Source: Pseudomonadota bacterium
GTDB taxonomy: Bacteria; Pseudomonadota; Alphaproteobacteria; Acetobacterales; Acetobacteraceae
Direction: 5' to 3'
Length of the DNA stretch: 40,439 bases
Assembly: GCA_019352115.1 (NCBI GenBank)
Contig: JABBNW010000012.1
Coordinates: 1-40,439, forward strand
Both the position numbers and the translations under genes were made by a program. The notes under the pieces are model-generated. The model saw only the letters and a program-made list of their open reading frames with translations. It was not told the DNA's origin and ran no database searches. This document shows positions 15,337 through 22,228 of this stretch, piece by piece; position 1 is the first letter of the stretch; each line of letters begins with the position of its first letter.

Positions 15337-16259
15337 GCACCGCCACAAGCGCCCCGACCGGCAGCGCCCCGACCGCCGGCGCCCCAACCGCGAGCCCGCC
15401 CTTGCCGCAGGCCGCGTTCGACACCCTGGCCGAGCTGTTGCGCACGCGCTCCGGGCTCGTGATCGGGCCGGACAAGATATACCTGCTCGACTCCCGCCTC
15501 GGCCCGATCGCGCGCCGGGAGAAGCTGCCCAACCTGGCCGCCCTCGCCGCCAAGCTGCGCGCGCCGGGCGGGGAGCGGCTGGCGCGCGACGTGGTCGACG
15601 CGATGACCACGAACGAGAGTCTGTTCTTCCGCGACACCAAGCCCTTCGTCCATTTCCGCACCTTGGCGGTGCCGCGACTGCACGCCGCCCGCTCGGCCGG
15701 CACGCCGTTGCGGGTATGGTCGGCCGCCGCCTCCACCGGACAGGAAGCCTATTCGCTGGCGATGATCGTGGCCGATCTGCATCCCCTGCTCGGCGATCGG
15801 CGGGTGGAGATTCTCGGCACCGATCTCGCGCGGGAACCGCTGGTACGCGCCCGCGAAGGCGTCTATTCGCAGTTCGAGGTGCAGCGCGGCCTGCCGGTGC
15901 AGATGCTGGTCAAGCATTTCCGCAAGGAGGAGCAGAACTGGCGCATCTCCGACGCGCTGCGCGCCGCCGTCACGTTCCGCGAATGGAACCTGCTCGACGA
16001 CCCCGGCCCGCTCGGCCGGTTCGACATCGTGTTCTGCCGCAACGTGCTGATCTATTTCGATCCGCCGACGAAAGCGCGGGTGCTGGGCGCCATCGCGCGC
16101 CAGATGGCGCCGGACGGGGTGCTGTATCTCGGCGGGGCGGAGACGGTGCTCGGCGTGACCGACCGGCTGGCCGCGCTCGCGGACCAGCCGGGGGCCTATG
16201 GGCCGACCGCCGCGGCGCGTGGCCTCGCCGAACCGGCCGCCCCTTGGCCGCAAGCCTGA
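15333..16259 (+). CDS. cheR: Chemotaxis receptor methyltransferase CheR
   Basis: A 308-aa SAM-dependent methyltransferase that adds methyl groups to receptor glutamates, opposing CheB. An N-terminal all-helical domain (AAFDTLAELLRTRSGLVIG) is followed by the SAM-binding domain. Visible there are WSAAASTGQEAYSLAM, the acidic loop ILGTDLA, and FDIVFCRNVLIYF. The first 25 residues are a Thr/Ala/Pro repeat (SAPTAGAPTA). The GTG at 15333 is chosen because it forms a GTGA overlap with cheB; an ATG 69 nt upstream would run deep into cheB. It closes the five-gene operon. Confidence 0.93.
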   Translation: MSTATSAPTGSAPTAGAPTASPPLPQAAFDTLAELLRTRSGLVIGPDKIYLLDSRLGPIARREKLPNLAALAAKLRAPGGERLARDVVDAMTTNESLFFRDTKPFVHFRTLAVPRLHAARSAGTPLRVWSAAASTGQEAYSLAMIVADLHPLLGDRRVEILGTDLAREPLVRAREGVYSQFEVQRGLPVQMLVKHFRKEEQNWRISDALRAAVTFREWNLLDDPGPLGRFDIVFCRNVLIYFDPPTKARVLGAIARQMAPDGVLYLGGAETVLGVTDRLAALADQPGAYGPTAAARGLAEPAAPWPQA

Positions 16260-16303
16260 TCCGCGCTCTTGTGCACGCCGCAATCGCAGCAGGAGTAAGA
16301 AGC

Positions 16304-17374
16304 GTGGCGCGCAAACACCGCATCGCCGTCATCCCCGGCGACGGCATCGGCAAGGAAACCGTCCCCGAAGCCCTGAAAGTGCTCGACGCCGCGGCGTCGC
16401 GGTTCGGCTTCGCCCTCGATCTCACGCCGTATGACTGGTCCTGCGAGACCTACAAGAAAACCGGCGCCATGATGCCCGCCGACGGGATGGACCGGCTGCG
16501 CCAGTCCGACAGCATCCTGCTCGGCGCCGTGGGTTGGCCCGGCGTGCCGGACCACATCTCGCTCTGGGGTCTGCTGATCCCGATCCGCCGTGGTTTCGAC
16601 CAGTACGTGAACCTCCGGCCCTGCAAATTGATGCCCGGCGTGCGCACCCCGCTCGCCGGCCGCACCGAAGCCGACATCGACTTCTACGTCGTGCGCGAGA
16701 ACACCGAGGGCGAGTATTCCTCGGTCGGCGGGCGGATGTTCGAGGGCACGGACCGCGAGTTCGTCACCCAGCAATCCGTGTTCACCCGCCACGGCGTCGA
16801 CCGGGTGCTGCGCTTCGCCTTCGAACTCGCCGCGTCGCGCCCGAAGCGCCACCTGACGTCGGCCACGAAGTCGAACGGCATCACCTTCACGATGCCCTAC
16901 TGGGACGAGCGCTTCGCCGCACTGGGCGAGGCCTACCCCGGTGTGCGCACCGATCAGTACCATATCGACATCCTGACCGCGCATTTCGTGCAGCACCCGG
17001 ACTGGTTCGACGTGGTGGTGGGCTCGAACCTGTTCGGCGACATCCTGTCCGACCTCGGCCCCGCGGTCGCCGGCTCGATCGGCATCGCGCCGTCGGCCAA
17101 CATCAACCCCGAACGCATCTTCCCGTCCATGTTCGAGCCGGTGCACGGCTCGGCGCCGGATATCGCGGGCAAGCACATCTGCAACCCGATCGGCCAGATC
17201 TGGTCGGCCGGGCTGATGCTGGAACATCTGGGGGAGGCCGCGGCCGGGGGCGCGATCGTGGCCGCTATCGAAACCCTGCTGCGCGAGGGCGGCCCGCGCA
17301 CCCGCGACATGGGCGGCCAGGCCGGCACGGCGGAAGTGGGCGACGCCCTGGCCGCGCTCGTCGCGGGCGGCTGA
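16304..17374 (+). CDS. ttuC: Tartrate dehydrogenase / D-malate dehydrogenase (decarboxylating)
   Basis: A 356-aa metal- and NAD-dependent beta-decarboxylating dehydrogenase related to isopropylmalate and isocitrate dehydrogenases. Evidence is the N-terminal KHRIAVIPGDGIGKETVPEA, the substrate loop VVRENTEGEYSSVGGR, a metal-ligand region GSNLFGDILSDL and the adenine loop FEPVHGSAPDIAGK. The segment SLWGLLIPIRRGFDQYVNLRP is distinctive of TtuC/DmlA rather than LeuB. Likely reactions are oxidation of tartrate or oxidative decarboxylation of D-malate. GTG 16304 has AGGAG at 16291-16295 and the family N-terminus follows at once. It starts 44 nt after cheR, so readthrough is possible, but the functions are unrelated. 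Confidence 0.9.
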   Translation: MARKHRIAVIPGDGIGKETVPEALKVLDAAASRFGFALDLTPYDWSCETYKKTGAMMPADGMDRLRQSDSILLGAVGWPGVPDHISLWGLLIPIRRGFDQYVNLRPCKLMPGVRTPLAGRTEADIDFYVVRENTEGEYSSVGGRMFEGTDREFVTQQSVFTRHGVDRVLRFAFELAASRPKRHLTSATKSNGITFTMPYWDERFAALGEAYPGVRTDQYHIDILTAHFVQHPDWFDVVVGSNLFGDILSDLGPAVAGSIGIAPSANINPERIFPSMFEPVHGSAPDIAGKHICNPIGQIWSAGLMLEHLGEAAAGGAIVAAIETLLREGGPRTRDMGGQAGTAEVGDALAALVAGG

Positions 17375-17425
17375 CCGCCGGGGCGCGGAGCGCCGGACCA
17401 AGGCGGCATCGGATGCGCCCGCGGC

Positions 17426-17456
17426 CACGGGCAGCGCCGCGGCGGCGCTGCCCGTG
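17426..17456 (+). terminator. Strong hairpin downstream of ttuC
   Basis: CACGGGCAGCGCC pairs perfectly with GGCGCTGCCCGTG around the loop GCGGC, about 50 nt past the ttuC stop. A stem this strong probably ends or stabilises the transcript, though no T-run follows. Confidence 0.6.
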
Positions 17457-17572
17457 CCGACGGCCGTCGCGCGCGGCCAGCCGGGCGCGACCGCGAATGG
17501 CCGGCGTCCGGCCACCCGTCGGCGCGCCCGCGGGCGACAAAGATCGCGCCGCGGCCACCGGGTCGCGATTCA

Positions 17573-17586
17573 TTGATCTGGGTCAA
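17573..17586 (+). promoter_or_regulatory. FixK/FNR-type box upstream of the receiver gene
   Basis: TTGATCTGGGTCAA matches TTGAT-N4-ATCAA at nine of ten consensus bases and closely resembles known FixK sites. A class II promoter would start near 17621, about 60 nt before the TTG start of the receiver gene. It is the second such site in the window. No strong -10 hexamer is obvious downstream. Oxygen-dependent control is inference. Confidence 0.65.
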
Positions 17587-17682
17587 GGCGGTGGCGGGGC
17601 GAAATCGTTTGCCTCCCCCCTTGTCGCACCCCTCTCGTTGGTACCCGGCCTTGACTGATCGCGCCCGCATCGGAACCCGGCC

Positions 17683-18078
17683 TTGAGCGCCCCGCCCCTT
17701 GCGGGCTCCGATGCGGGCGCCGTGCGCCACGTCGGGATCGTCGATGACGATCCGGCGGTGCGCGACTCGCTGCACTTCCTGCTGGACGTCTCCGGCTACC
17801 CGGCGGCCACCTACGAATCGGCCGCGGATTTCGAGGCCCGCCGCGATCGGGCGGGCCTCGCCGGGTTGATCCTCGATCATCACATGCCGCTGGTGACCGG
17901 CCTCGAACTCGTGGCGCGGCTGCGCGCGGCGGGCGACGCGCTGCCGGTCCTGCTGATCACCGGCTCTCCCTCGCCGACCATCGCGGCGCAGGCGGCGGCG
18001 CTCGGGGTCGTGCGGACGGTGGAGAAGCCGCCGGCGGCAGACGAGCTCCTGGGCTTCGTCGCCTCCATCCTGGGCTGA
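17683..18078 (+). CDS. Single-domain response regulator (FixJ-like receiver)
   Basis: A 131-aa lone receiver: acidic cluster IVDDDPAVRDSL, phospho-acceptor aspartate in LILDHHMPLVTG, Thr/Ser in LITGSPS and Lys in VEKPPAADELL. The sequence (FLLDVSGYPAATYESAADF) resembles the receiver of FixJ/NarL-type regulators, but there is no output domain. It may act as a phosphate sink or by protein-protein contact. No kinase is adjacent. The TTG start is uncertain; a GTG at 17722 would remove 13 polar residues and still keep the domain intact. The upstream FixK/FNR-like box suggests oxygen-linked expression. Its 3' end overlaps the converging DUF6362-like frame. Confidence 0.82.
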   Translation: MSAPPLAGSDAGAVRHVGIVDDDPAVRDSLHFLLDVSGYPAATYESAADFEARRDRAGLAGLILDHHMPLVTGLELVARLRAAGDALPVLLITGSPSPTIAAQAAALGVVRTVEKPPAADELLGFVASILG

Positions 18079-18539
18079 ACTGTCACTCCGGCCGGGGGTC
18101 GGCCCAGGGCGGCGACGATGATCGCGATCCCGTCCTTGTGCCAGCGCTGGATCGCCTTGTGGTCGGCACCCAGGACGCCGCCCAACCGGCGCCAGGGGAA
18201 CAAATGCCGCTCCGTCACCGGGTGCACCAGGCTGCGGGCGCCGACGATGCGGCGCAGCACGTAGCGCTCGAGCGGAATATGCGCGATCCACCCGAGCGCC
18301 ACGTCCATCCGGGTGATCTTGGCGGCCGAGGGCACCGGCGGCCGCAACCGCCCCTCCCCCCAGCCATAACTTTCCGCGGCGCTGCGCACGATGTCGAGCG
18401 CGCTCGAGCGCATCCCGGTGGACCAACCGGAGGGCGGCAGGGCCAGCAGGGTCGATCCCGCCTCCTCCAGCCGCCAGATCACGTAGGCAGCGTCGATTTC
18501 GGGCAGGGTGGCACGGTCGGCGTCGAACATGGACTGCAT
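17880..18539 (-). CDS. DUF6362-like protein, 3' end possibly frameshifted
   Basis: A 219-aa frame whose first ~150 residues look like the DUF6362 group of small proteins found in alphaproteobacterial phage-like and island regions. It has AAYVIWRLEEAGSTLLALPPSGW, then ITRMDVALGWIAHIPLERYVLRRIVGARS and an HTH-like WRRLGGVLGADHKAIQRWHKDG. The function is unknown; the last segment reads like a DNA-binding helix-turn-helix. The final ~67 codons run antisense through the receiver gene and look unlike protein. A one-base deletion in the five-C run at 18094-18098 (as read on the minus strand) would end the protein at a TGA at 18083-18085, just outside the receiver gene. It follows the small HTH gene by 99 nt on the same strand. 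Confidence 0.6.
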   Translation of the reverse strand: MQSMFDADRATLPEIDAAYVIWRLEEAGSTLLALPPSGWSTGMRSSALDIVRSAAESYGWGEGRLRPPVPSAAKITRMDVALGWIAHIPLERYVLRRIVGARSLVHPVTERHLFPWRRLGGVLGADHKAIQRWHKDGIAIIVAALGRPPAGVTVQPRMEATKPRSSSAAGGFSTVRTTPSAAACAAMVGEGEPVISRTGSASPAARSRATSSRPVTSGM

Positions 18540-18638
18540 CGGGAGAGGGTCCTGCGGCTGGGGGAAGGGGATCGGCGGGCGGGGCGCTGCGCGGCAAGGC
18601 GGCGAGGTCCGGGCGGGCGCGGCGCCGGACGGTCCGCG

Positions 18639-18929
18639 TCAGGGAACGAAGACAGGCAGCGGGTAGGGCACGTCCTCCAGGACGGTGCCCGCGGTGATGG
18701 CGCCCCAACTGTGCGGGTGGCCGGGCGGCAGCGGGTCGCGCTCGGGATCTTCGGGCGGTGGGACGAAGCCGGCGGGACGCGGAAACGCGCCGATGCGACG
18801 TCCGCGCTCGATCGCGGCCCAGCGGGTGACGCCGAACAGCGCGGCGATGGCGTCCCAATGGGCACCCTCCGCGCGGAGGCGGCGCAGCCGGGTATCCTGG
18901 GCGTCGGTCCACGGTAGTTTTTTGGGCAT
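18639..18929 (-). CDS. Small helix-turn-helix protein of unknown function
   Basis: A 96-aa protein. The N-terminal half, KKLPWTDAQDTRLRRLRAEG then HWDAIAALFGVTRWAAIERG, reads as a homeodomain/SANT-like or GcrA-like helix-turn-helix. The C-terminal half is Pro-rich (PPPEDPERDPLPPGHPHSW), ending VLEDVPYPLPVFVP. I do not recognise a named family. The start is placed at the MPKK methionine because upstream residues are arginine-rich and non-conserved in character. A perfect TTGACA -35 and AATAAC -10 lie about 45 bp further upstream. It probably forms a transcript with the DUF6362-like gene and is divergent from the XRE regulator, which may repress it. Confidence 0.7.
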   Translation of the reverse strand: MPKKLPWTDAQDTRLRRLRAEGAHWDAIAALFGVTRWAAIERGRRIGAFPRPAGFVPPPEDPERDPLPPGHPHSWGAITAGTVLEDVPYPLPVFVP

Positions 18930-18963
18930 CGGGCATGGTCTCCGGCGTTCGAACAAAATCGGA

Positions 18964-19056
18964 ACTAACGCCGGTCTGTTATTCTCTCTGACGGTCGACT
19001 GTCAATAGTAATAACGTCTTTCGGGAATTTTTCTTGCCGGAGTTAGTCAGGCTGAC
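18964..19056. promoter_or_regulatory. Divergent control region with dyad operator and mirrored motifs
   Basis: For the minus-strand gene, TTGACA (19000-19005) and AATAAC (18978-18983) form a promoter with a 16-bp spacer. The dyad TGACGGTCGACTGTCA (18989-19004; 7 of 8 pairs match) covers its -35 and spacer. A second dyad with the same half-site, GTCAG-G-CTGAC, lies at 19046-19056, just before the xre ribosome site. The motif CCGG(A/C)GTTAGT also occurs once in each divergent leader (19037-19047 plus; 18964-18974 minus), mirrored around about 19005. The layout suits a repressor switch. Confidence 0.65.
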
Positions 19057-19071
19057 GTATGGAGGAGCATG

Positions 19072-19425
19072 ATGGAAATGCAGATCGAGATCGGCCGCCG
19101 GATTCGCACCGCCCGCCAGGAGCGTGGCCTGACCCAGGAGGCGCTGGCTGCCGCCATCGGCGTGTCGCGCAGTGCGGTGGCGCAGTGGGAAACCGGACGG
19201 GCCGGCCAGCTCACGACGCACCTGGCGGCGATCGCCAGTGCGCTGGAGGTCGGGGTGGAAGTCCTGATGCACGGGGCGGACAAGCGTGCCCCGGCGCAGG
19301 CAACGAGCGGGGACGAGTTGGCGCTGTTGCGGCTCTACCGGGAATGTACGGACGAGGACCGGCAGTTCCTGCTGCACACCGCGCGCCGGATGGCGCGGCT
19401 TGGCGCGCGGTCGGAAGCGGCCTGA
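19072..19425 (+). CDS. XRE-family transcriptional regulator
   Basis: A 117-aa protein with an N-terminal Cro/C1-type helix-turn-helix: IGRRIRTARQERGLTQEAL then AAAIGVSRSAVAQWETGR. A short helical C-terminal part follows (DELALLRLYRECTDEDRQFLLHTARRMARL) and may mediate dimerisation. It has no peptidase domain, so it is not a LexA-type cleavable repressor. The start is chosen among ATGs at 19069, 19072 and 19078 because GGAGG at 19061-19065 gives 6-nt spacing to 19072. It likely represses its own gene and the divergent HTH/DUF6362 pair via the TGAC/GTCA dyads between them. Confidence 0.88.
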   Translation: MEMQIEIGRRIRTARQERGLTQEALAAAIGVSRSAVAQWETGRAGQLTTHLAAIASALEVGVEVLMHGADKRAPAQATSGDELALLRLYRECTDEDRQFLLHTARRMARLGARSEAA

Positions 19426-19449
19426 GGCCCTCCGACGCCCGACTACAGC

Positions 19450-19470
19450 CGATGCCGGGCGCCGGCATCG
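19450..19470 (+). terminator. Hairpin just downstream of xre
   Basis: CGATGCCGG pairs perfectly with CCGGCATCG around a 3-nt loop, 25 nt past the xre stop. There is no T-run. It may act together with the second hairpin 35 nt further on. Confidence 0.45.
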
Positions 19471-19504
19471 CCATCCGCCCGTCGGTATCCCCGCCGCTTA
19501 TCCC

Positions 19505-19520
19505 AACCCGCGCGGGTTTT
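19505..19520 (+). terminator. Short terminator-like palindrome with T-run
   Basis: AACCCGCGCGGGTT is a 14-bp perfect palindrome that folds as a 5-bp stem with a 4-nt loop; the T-run at its 3' end is four bases (TTTT). It is the closest thing to an intrinsic terminator for the xre transcript. Confidence 0.5.
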
Positions 19521-19553
19521 GACTCTCACCCTTGCATGCCGGCTCCCCTTGCA

Positions 19554-19623
19554 TTCCAGCCCGGCGCCTTCCCGTCATGGCCGGCTCCGGGCCGGCCATG
19601 ACGGGAAGGCTTCGGGGCTGGAA
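19554..19623. repeat. 70-bp REP-like inverted repeat
   Basis: Inner arms of 20 bp (19566-19585 and 19591-19610, containing CCCGTCATGGCCGGC) are perfectly complementary around the loop TCCGG. After a 3/4-nt bulge, outer arms TTCCAGCCC (19554-19562) and GGGCTGGAA (19615-19623) also pair perfectly. Compensation on both sides of a bulge suggests a maintained structure. The sequence looks like the dispersed palindromic repeats of GC-rich alphaproteobacteria, but no second copy is in the window. Confidence 0.75.
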
Positions 19624-20247
19624 CTACCTAAGCCTCTTGGCGGGTTGATATTACCTGCGCGGCCCTTTGCAGCGAAGGCAAGGAGATCGGCATATCATTG
19701 AAAACAAAGCGATCCTGGCCGCAGATGACGGCACCATGCGTCAGGATCGGCCTCTCTCGCTGGCGATGGGGGTCCCGGCGCCGGCGTTGCCGAACCTACG
19801 CGCGCTGGCGGCTCGCGCGGCAACCGGCGCATTTCCGGCCGCGGGCGCACCGGTTCGCCTAAACAAGTGGCAGGTGCCGCTCCCGGACCGTGCGATTGCT
19901 GCGTGCGACGCGGAGCATGACCGCATCGGCAGAAACGACCGCAAGCTTTTGACGGAAAGCGGCCGTCTGGCATTTCGCTAATCAATTTTTAGGAGTGCGA
20001 TCGTAGTCTTGCCATGGGAGCCGCATTTCATACTCCGCACCCCTCGCCCGGAGACGCTCGATCATGCAGCGCCGTCCCGATGCCTTTGCCGCCGGCCGGT
20101 CGCCCCTTCTGCCCGCGACTTTCCTGCTCCGGCCGCGGCCCGTCCGCCACAGGCAAAAAAAACTCTCGCGACTCCGGGGCAATCAGCTACGTTTGCGCCC
20201 ATCTTGCATGAAGGCGCGAGGTGTTTCCCTCATACACGGAGCCGCCG

Positions 20248-22194
20248 ATGCACTCGCTCGATGATGTTTTCGCAACCTACGCGCGCAACTTCGAGGCGCA
20301 CCGCGAAGCCGACCTCACGCTCGCGGAGTATCTGGAAGCCTGCCGCGATCACCCGATGATGTACGCCACCGCGACTGAGCGCCTGCTCGACGCGATCGGC
20401 GAAGCGGAAATGGTGGACACCTCCAAGGACCCGCGCCTTGGCCGTATCTTCATGAACCGCACCATCCGGGTCTATCCCGCGTTCAGCGAATTCTTCGGCA
20501 TGGAGGAGACGATCGAACGGATCGTGGGCTTCCTCCGCCACGCTGCGCAGGGGCTCGAAGAGCGCAAGCAGATCATGTACCTGCTGGGCCCGGTGGGCGG
20601 CGGCAAATCCTCGCTCGCGGAACGGGTCAAGGCCTTGATGGAGGTCCACCCGATCTACGTCCTGAAGGCCGGCGATCAGCTCAGTCCGGTGTTCGAAAGC
20701 CCGCTCGGCCTGTTCGATCCCGATCGGATGGGCAAGCTGCTGGAGGATCGGTACGGCATTCCGCGCCGGCGGCTGAACGGGCTCATGAGCCCGTGGTGCC
20801 TCAGGCGGCTGGATGAATTCGGCGGCGATATCTCCCGGTTCCGGGTGGTCAAGCTGATGCCGTCGCGGCTGCGCCAGATCGCCATCTCCAAGACCGAGCC
20901 CGGCGACGAGAACAACCAGGACATCTCCTCCCTGGTCGGCAAGGTCGATATCCGTAAGCTGGAAATGCACGCGCAGAACGACCCCGACGCCTACAGCTAC
21001 TCGGGCGGGCTGAACCGCGGCAACCAGGGCGTGCTTGAATTCGTCGAGATGTTCAAGGCGCCGATCAAGATGCTGCATCCGCTGCTGACCGCGACGCAGG
21101 AAGGCAACTACATCGGCACCGAGAATATCGGCGCCATCCCGTTTTCCGGCATCATCCTCGCGCACTCGAACGAAGCGGAATGGCAGAGCTTCAAGAACAA
21201 CCGCAACAACGAAGCCTTCATCGATCGCATCTACGTCATCAAGGTGCCCTACTGCCTGCGGGTGACGGAGGAGCAGAGGATCTACGACAAGTTGGTGGTC
21301 AGCTCCGAACTTGCGAAGGCGCCGTGCGCCCCGGCCACCTTGGAAATGCTCGCCCGCTTCTCGGTGCTAAGCCGGCTGCGCCGGCACGAGAACTCCACCC
21401 TCTATGCGAAGATGCGGGTCTATGACGGCGAGTCGCTGAAGGAGACCGATCCGCGCGCGCGGTCCTTGCAGGAATACAAGGACGCCGCCGGGGTGGAGGA
21501 AGGGATGGACGGCGCGTCCACCCGCTTCGCCTTCAAGGTGCTCGCCGCGACCTTCAACCACGACACGACGGAGATCGCCGCCGACCCGGTGCACCTGATG
21601 TACGTGCTGGAGCAGTCGATCCGGCGCGAACAGCTCCCGGCCGAGACCGAGAAGCGCTACCTGGAGTTCATCAAGGGCGAGCTCGCGCCGCGCTACGCCG
21701 AGTTCATCGGCAACGAGATCCAGAAGGCCTACCTCGAATCCTACCACGACTACGGGCAGAACCTGTTCGACCGCTACGTCTCCTACGCCGACGCCTGGAT
21801 CGAGGATGTGGACTACAAGGACCCCGATACCGGGCAGATGCTCAACCGCGAGCTGCTGAACCAGGAGCTGACCAAGGTCGAGAAGCCGGCCGGCATCGCC
21901 AACCCGAAGGACTTCCGCAACGAGGTGGTGAAGTTCAGCCTGCGCGCCCGCGCCAACAACAACGGCCGCAACCCGTCCTGGACCAGCTACGAGAAGATCC
22001 GCGAAGTGATCGAACGGCGGATGTTCTCCCAGGTCGAGGAACTGCTGCCGGTGATCAGCTTCGGGTCGAAGAAGGACGGCGACACCGAGAAGAAGCATGC
22101 CGAGTTCGTGAGCCGCATGGCCGAACGCGGCTACACGGATCGCCAGGTTCGCCGGCTGGTGGAGTGGTACATGCGCGTCAAGCAGGCCGGCTAG
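20248..22194 (+). CDS. prkA: PrkA-family serine protein kinase (YeaG-like)
   Basis: This 648-aa protein is the full length expected for PrkA. It has an AAA+-like domain with Walker A GPVGGGKSS at about residues 114-122. The C-terminal PrkA kinase-like region ends in VRRLVEWYMRVKQAG. The N-terminus (MHSLDDVFATYARNF) aligns with the family, so ATG 20248 is used; GGAG lies six bases ahead. In Escherichia coli, YeaG supports survival under nutrient stress together with YeaH; in Bacillus, PrkA affects sporulation. Here it heads the conserved prkA-yeaH-spoVR operon (34 nt to the next gene). Whether it is mainly a kinase or an AAA+ protease-like protein is debated. Confidence 0.95.
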   Translation: MHSLDDVFATYARNFEAHREADLTLAEYLEACRDHPMMYATATERLLDAIGEAEMVDTSKDPRLGRIFMNRTIRVYPAFSEFFGMEETIERIVGFLRHAAQGLEERKQIMYLLGPVGGGKSSLAERVKALMEVHPIYVLKAGDQLSPVFESPLGLFDPDRMGKLLEDRYGIPRRRLNGLMSPWCLRRLDEFGGDISRFRVVKLMPSRLRQIAISKTEPGDENNQDISSLVGKVDIRKLEMHAQNDPDAYSYSGGLNRGNQGVLEFVEMFKAPIKMLHPLLTATQEGNYIGTENIGAIPFSGIILAHSNEAEWQSFKNNRNNEAFIDRIYVIKVPYCLRVTEEQRIYDKLVVSSELAKAPCAPATLEMLARFSVLSRLRRHENSTLYAKMRVYDGESLKETDPRARSLQEYKDAAGVEEGMDGASTRFAFKVLAATFNHDTTEIAADPVHLMYVLEQSIRREQLPAETEKRYLEFIKGELAPRYAEFIGNEIQKAYLESYHDYGQNLFDRYVSYADAWIEDVDYKDPDTGQMLNRELLNQELTKVEKPAGIANPKDFRNEVVKFSLRARANNNGRNPSWTSYEKIREVIERRMFSQVEELLPVISFGSKKDGDTEKKHAEFVSRMAERGYTDRQVRRLVEWYMRVKQAG

Positions 22195-22228
22195 TCTCGG
22201 ACCCAACCCCAGGGAACCCGCGCGCCTC

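Larger units (their letters stand above)
17375..17682. other. Intergenic region with hairpin, FixK/FNR-like box and direct repeat
   Basis: No gene is seen in this 308-bp gap. It contains a 13-bp-stem hairpin (17426-17456), a strong FixK/FNR-like box (17573-17586) and a 12-bp direct repeat, ACCCGGCCTTGA, at 17643-17654 and 17675-17686. The second repeat copy contains the proposed TTG start codon of the receiver gene. Confidence 0.6.
19426..20247. other. Long intergenic region with three hairpins
   Basis: This 822-bp gap between xre and prkA has no gene I can support. It is less GC-rich than its flanks. It contains three dyads: 19450-19470, 19505-19520 and the large one at 19554-19623. A plus-strand open frame of about 104 codons (19667-19981) lacks a ribosome site and any familiar motif. 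The prkA promoter must lie in the last 250 bp; I see no confident sigma-70 or stress-sigma element there. Confidence 0.55.

Noticed and set aside
16196-18936. Long minus-strand frames opposite ttuC and across the receiver region
   Set aside because: They are antisense to ttuC and contain no recognisable domain; the real minus-strand genes here are the shorter HTH and DUF6362-like ones.
19651-19700. TTGATATTACCTG-type sequence as a third FixK/FNR box
   Set aside because: Only the left half-site matches; there is no ATCAA half at the right spacing.
19667-19981. 104-codon plus-strand open frame in the xre-prkA gap
   Set aside because: It has no ribosome site, no motif and no neighbour support; it is kept only as a note in the intergenic entry.
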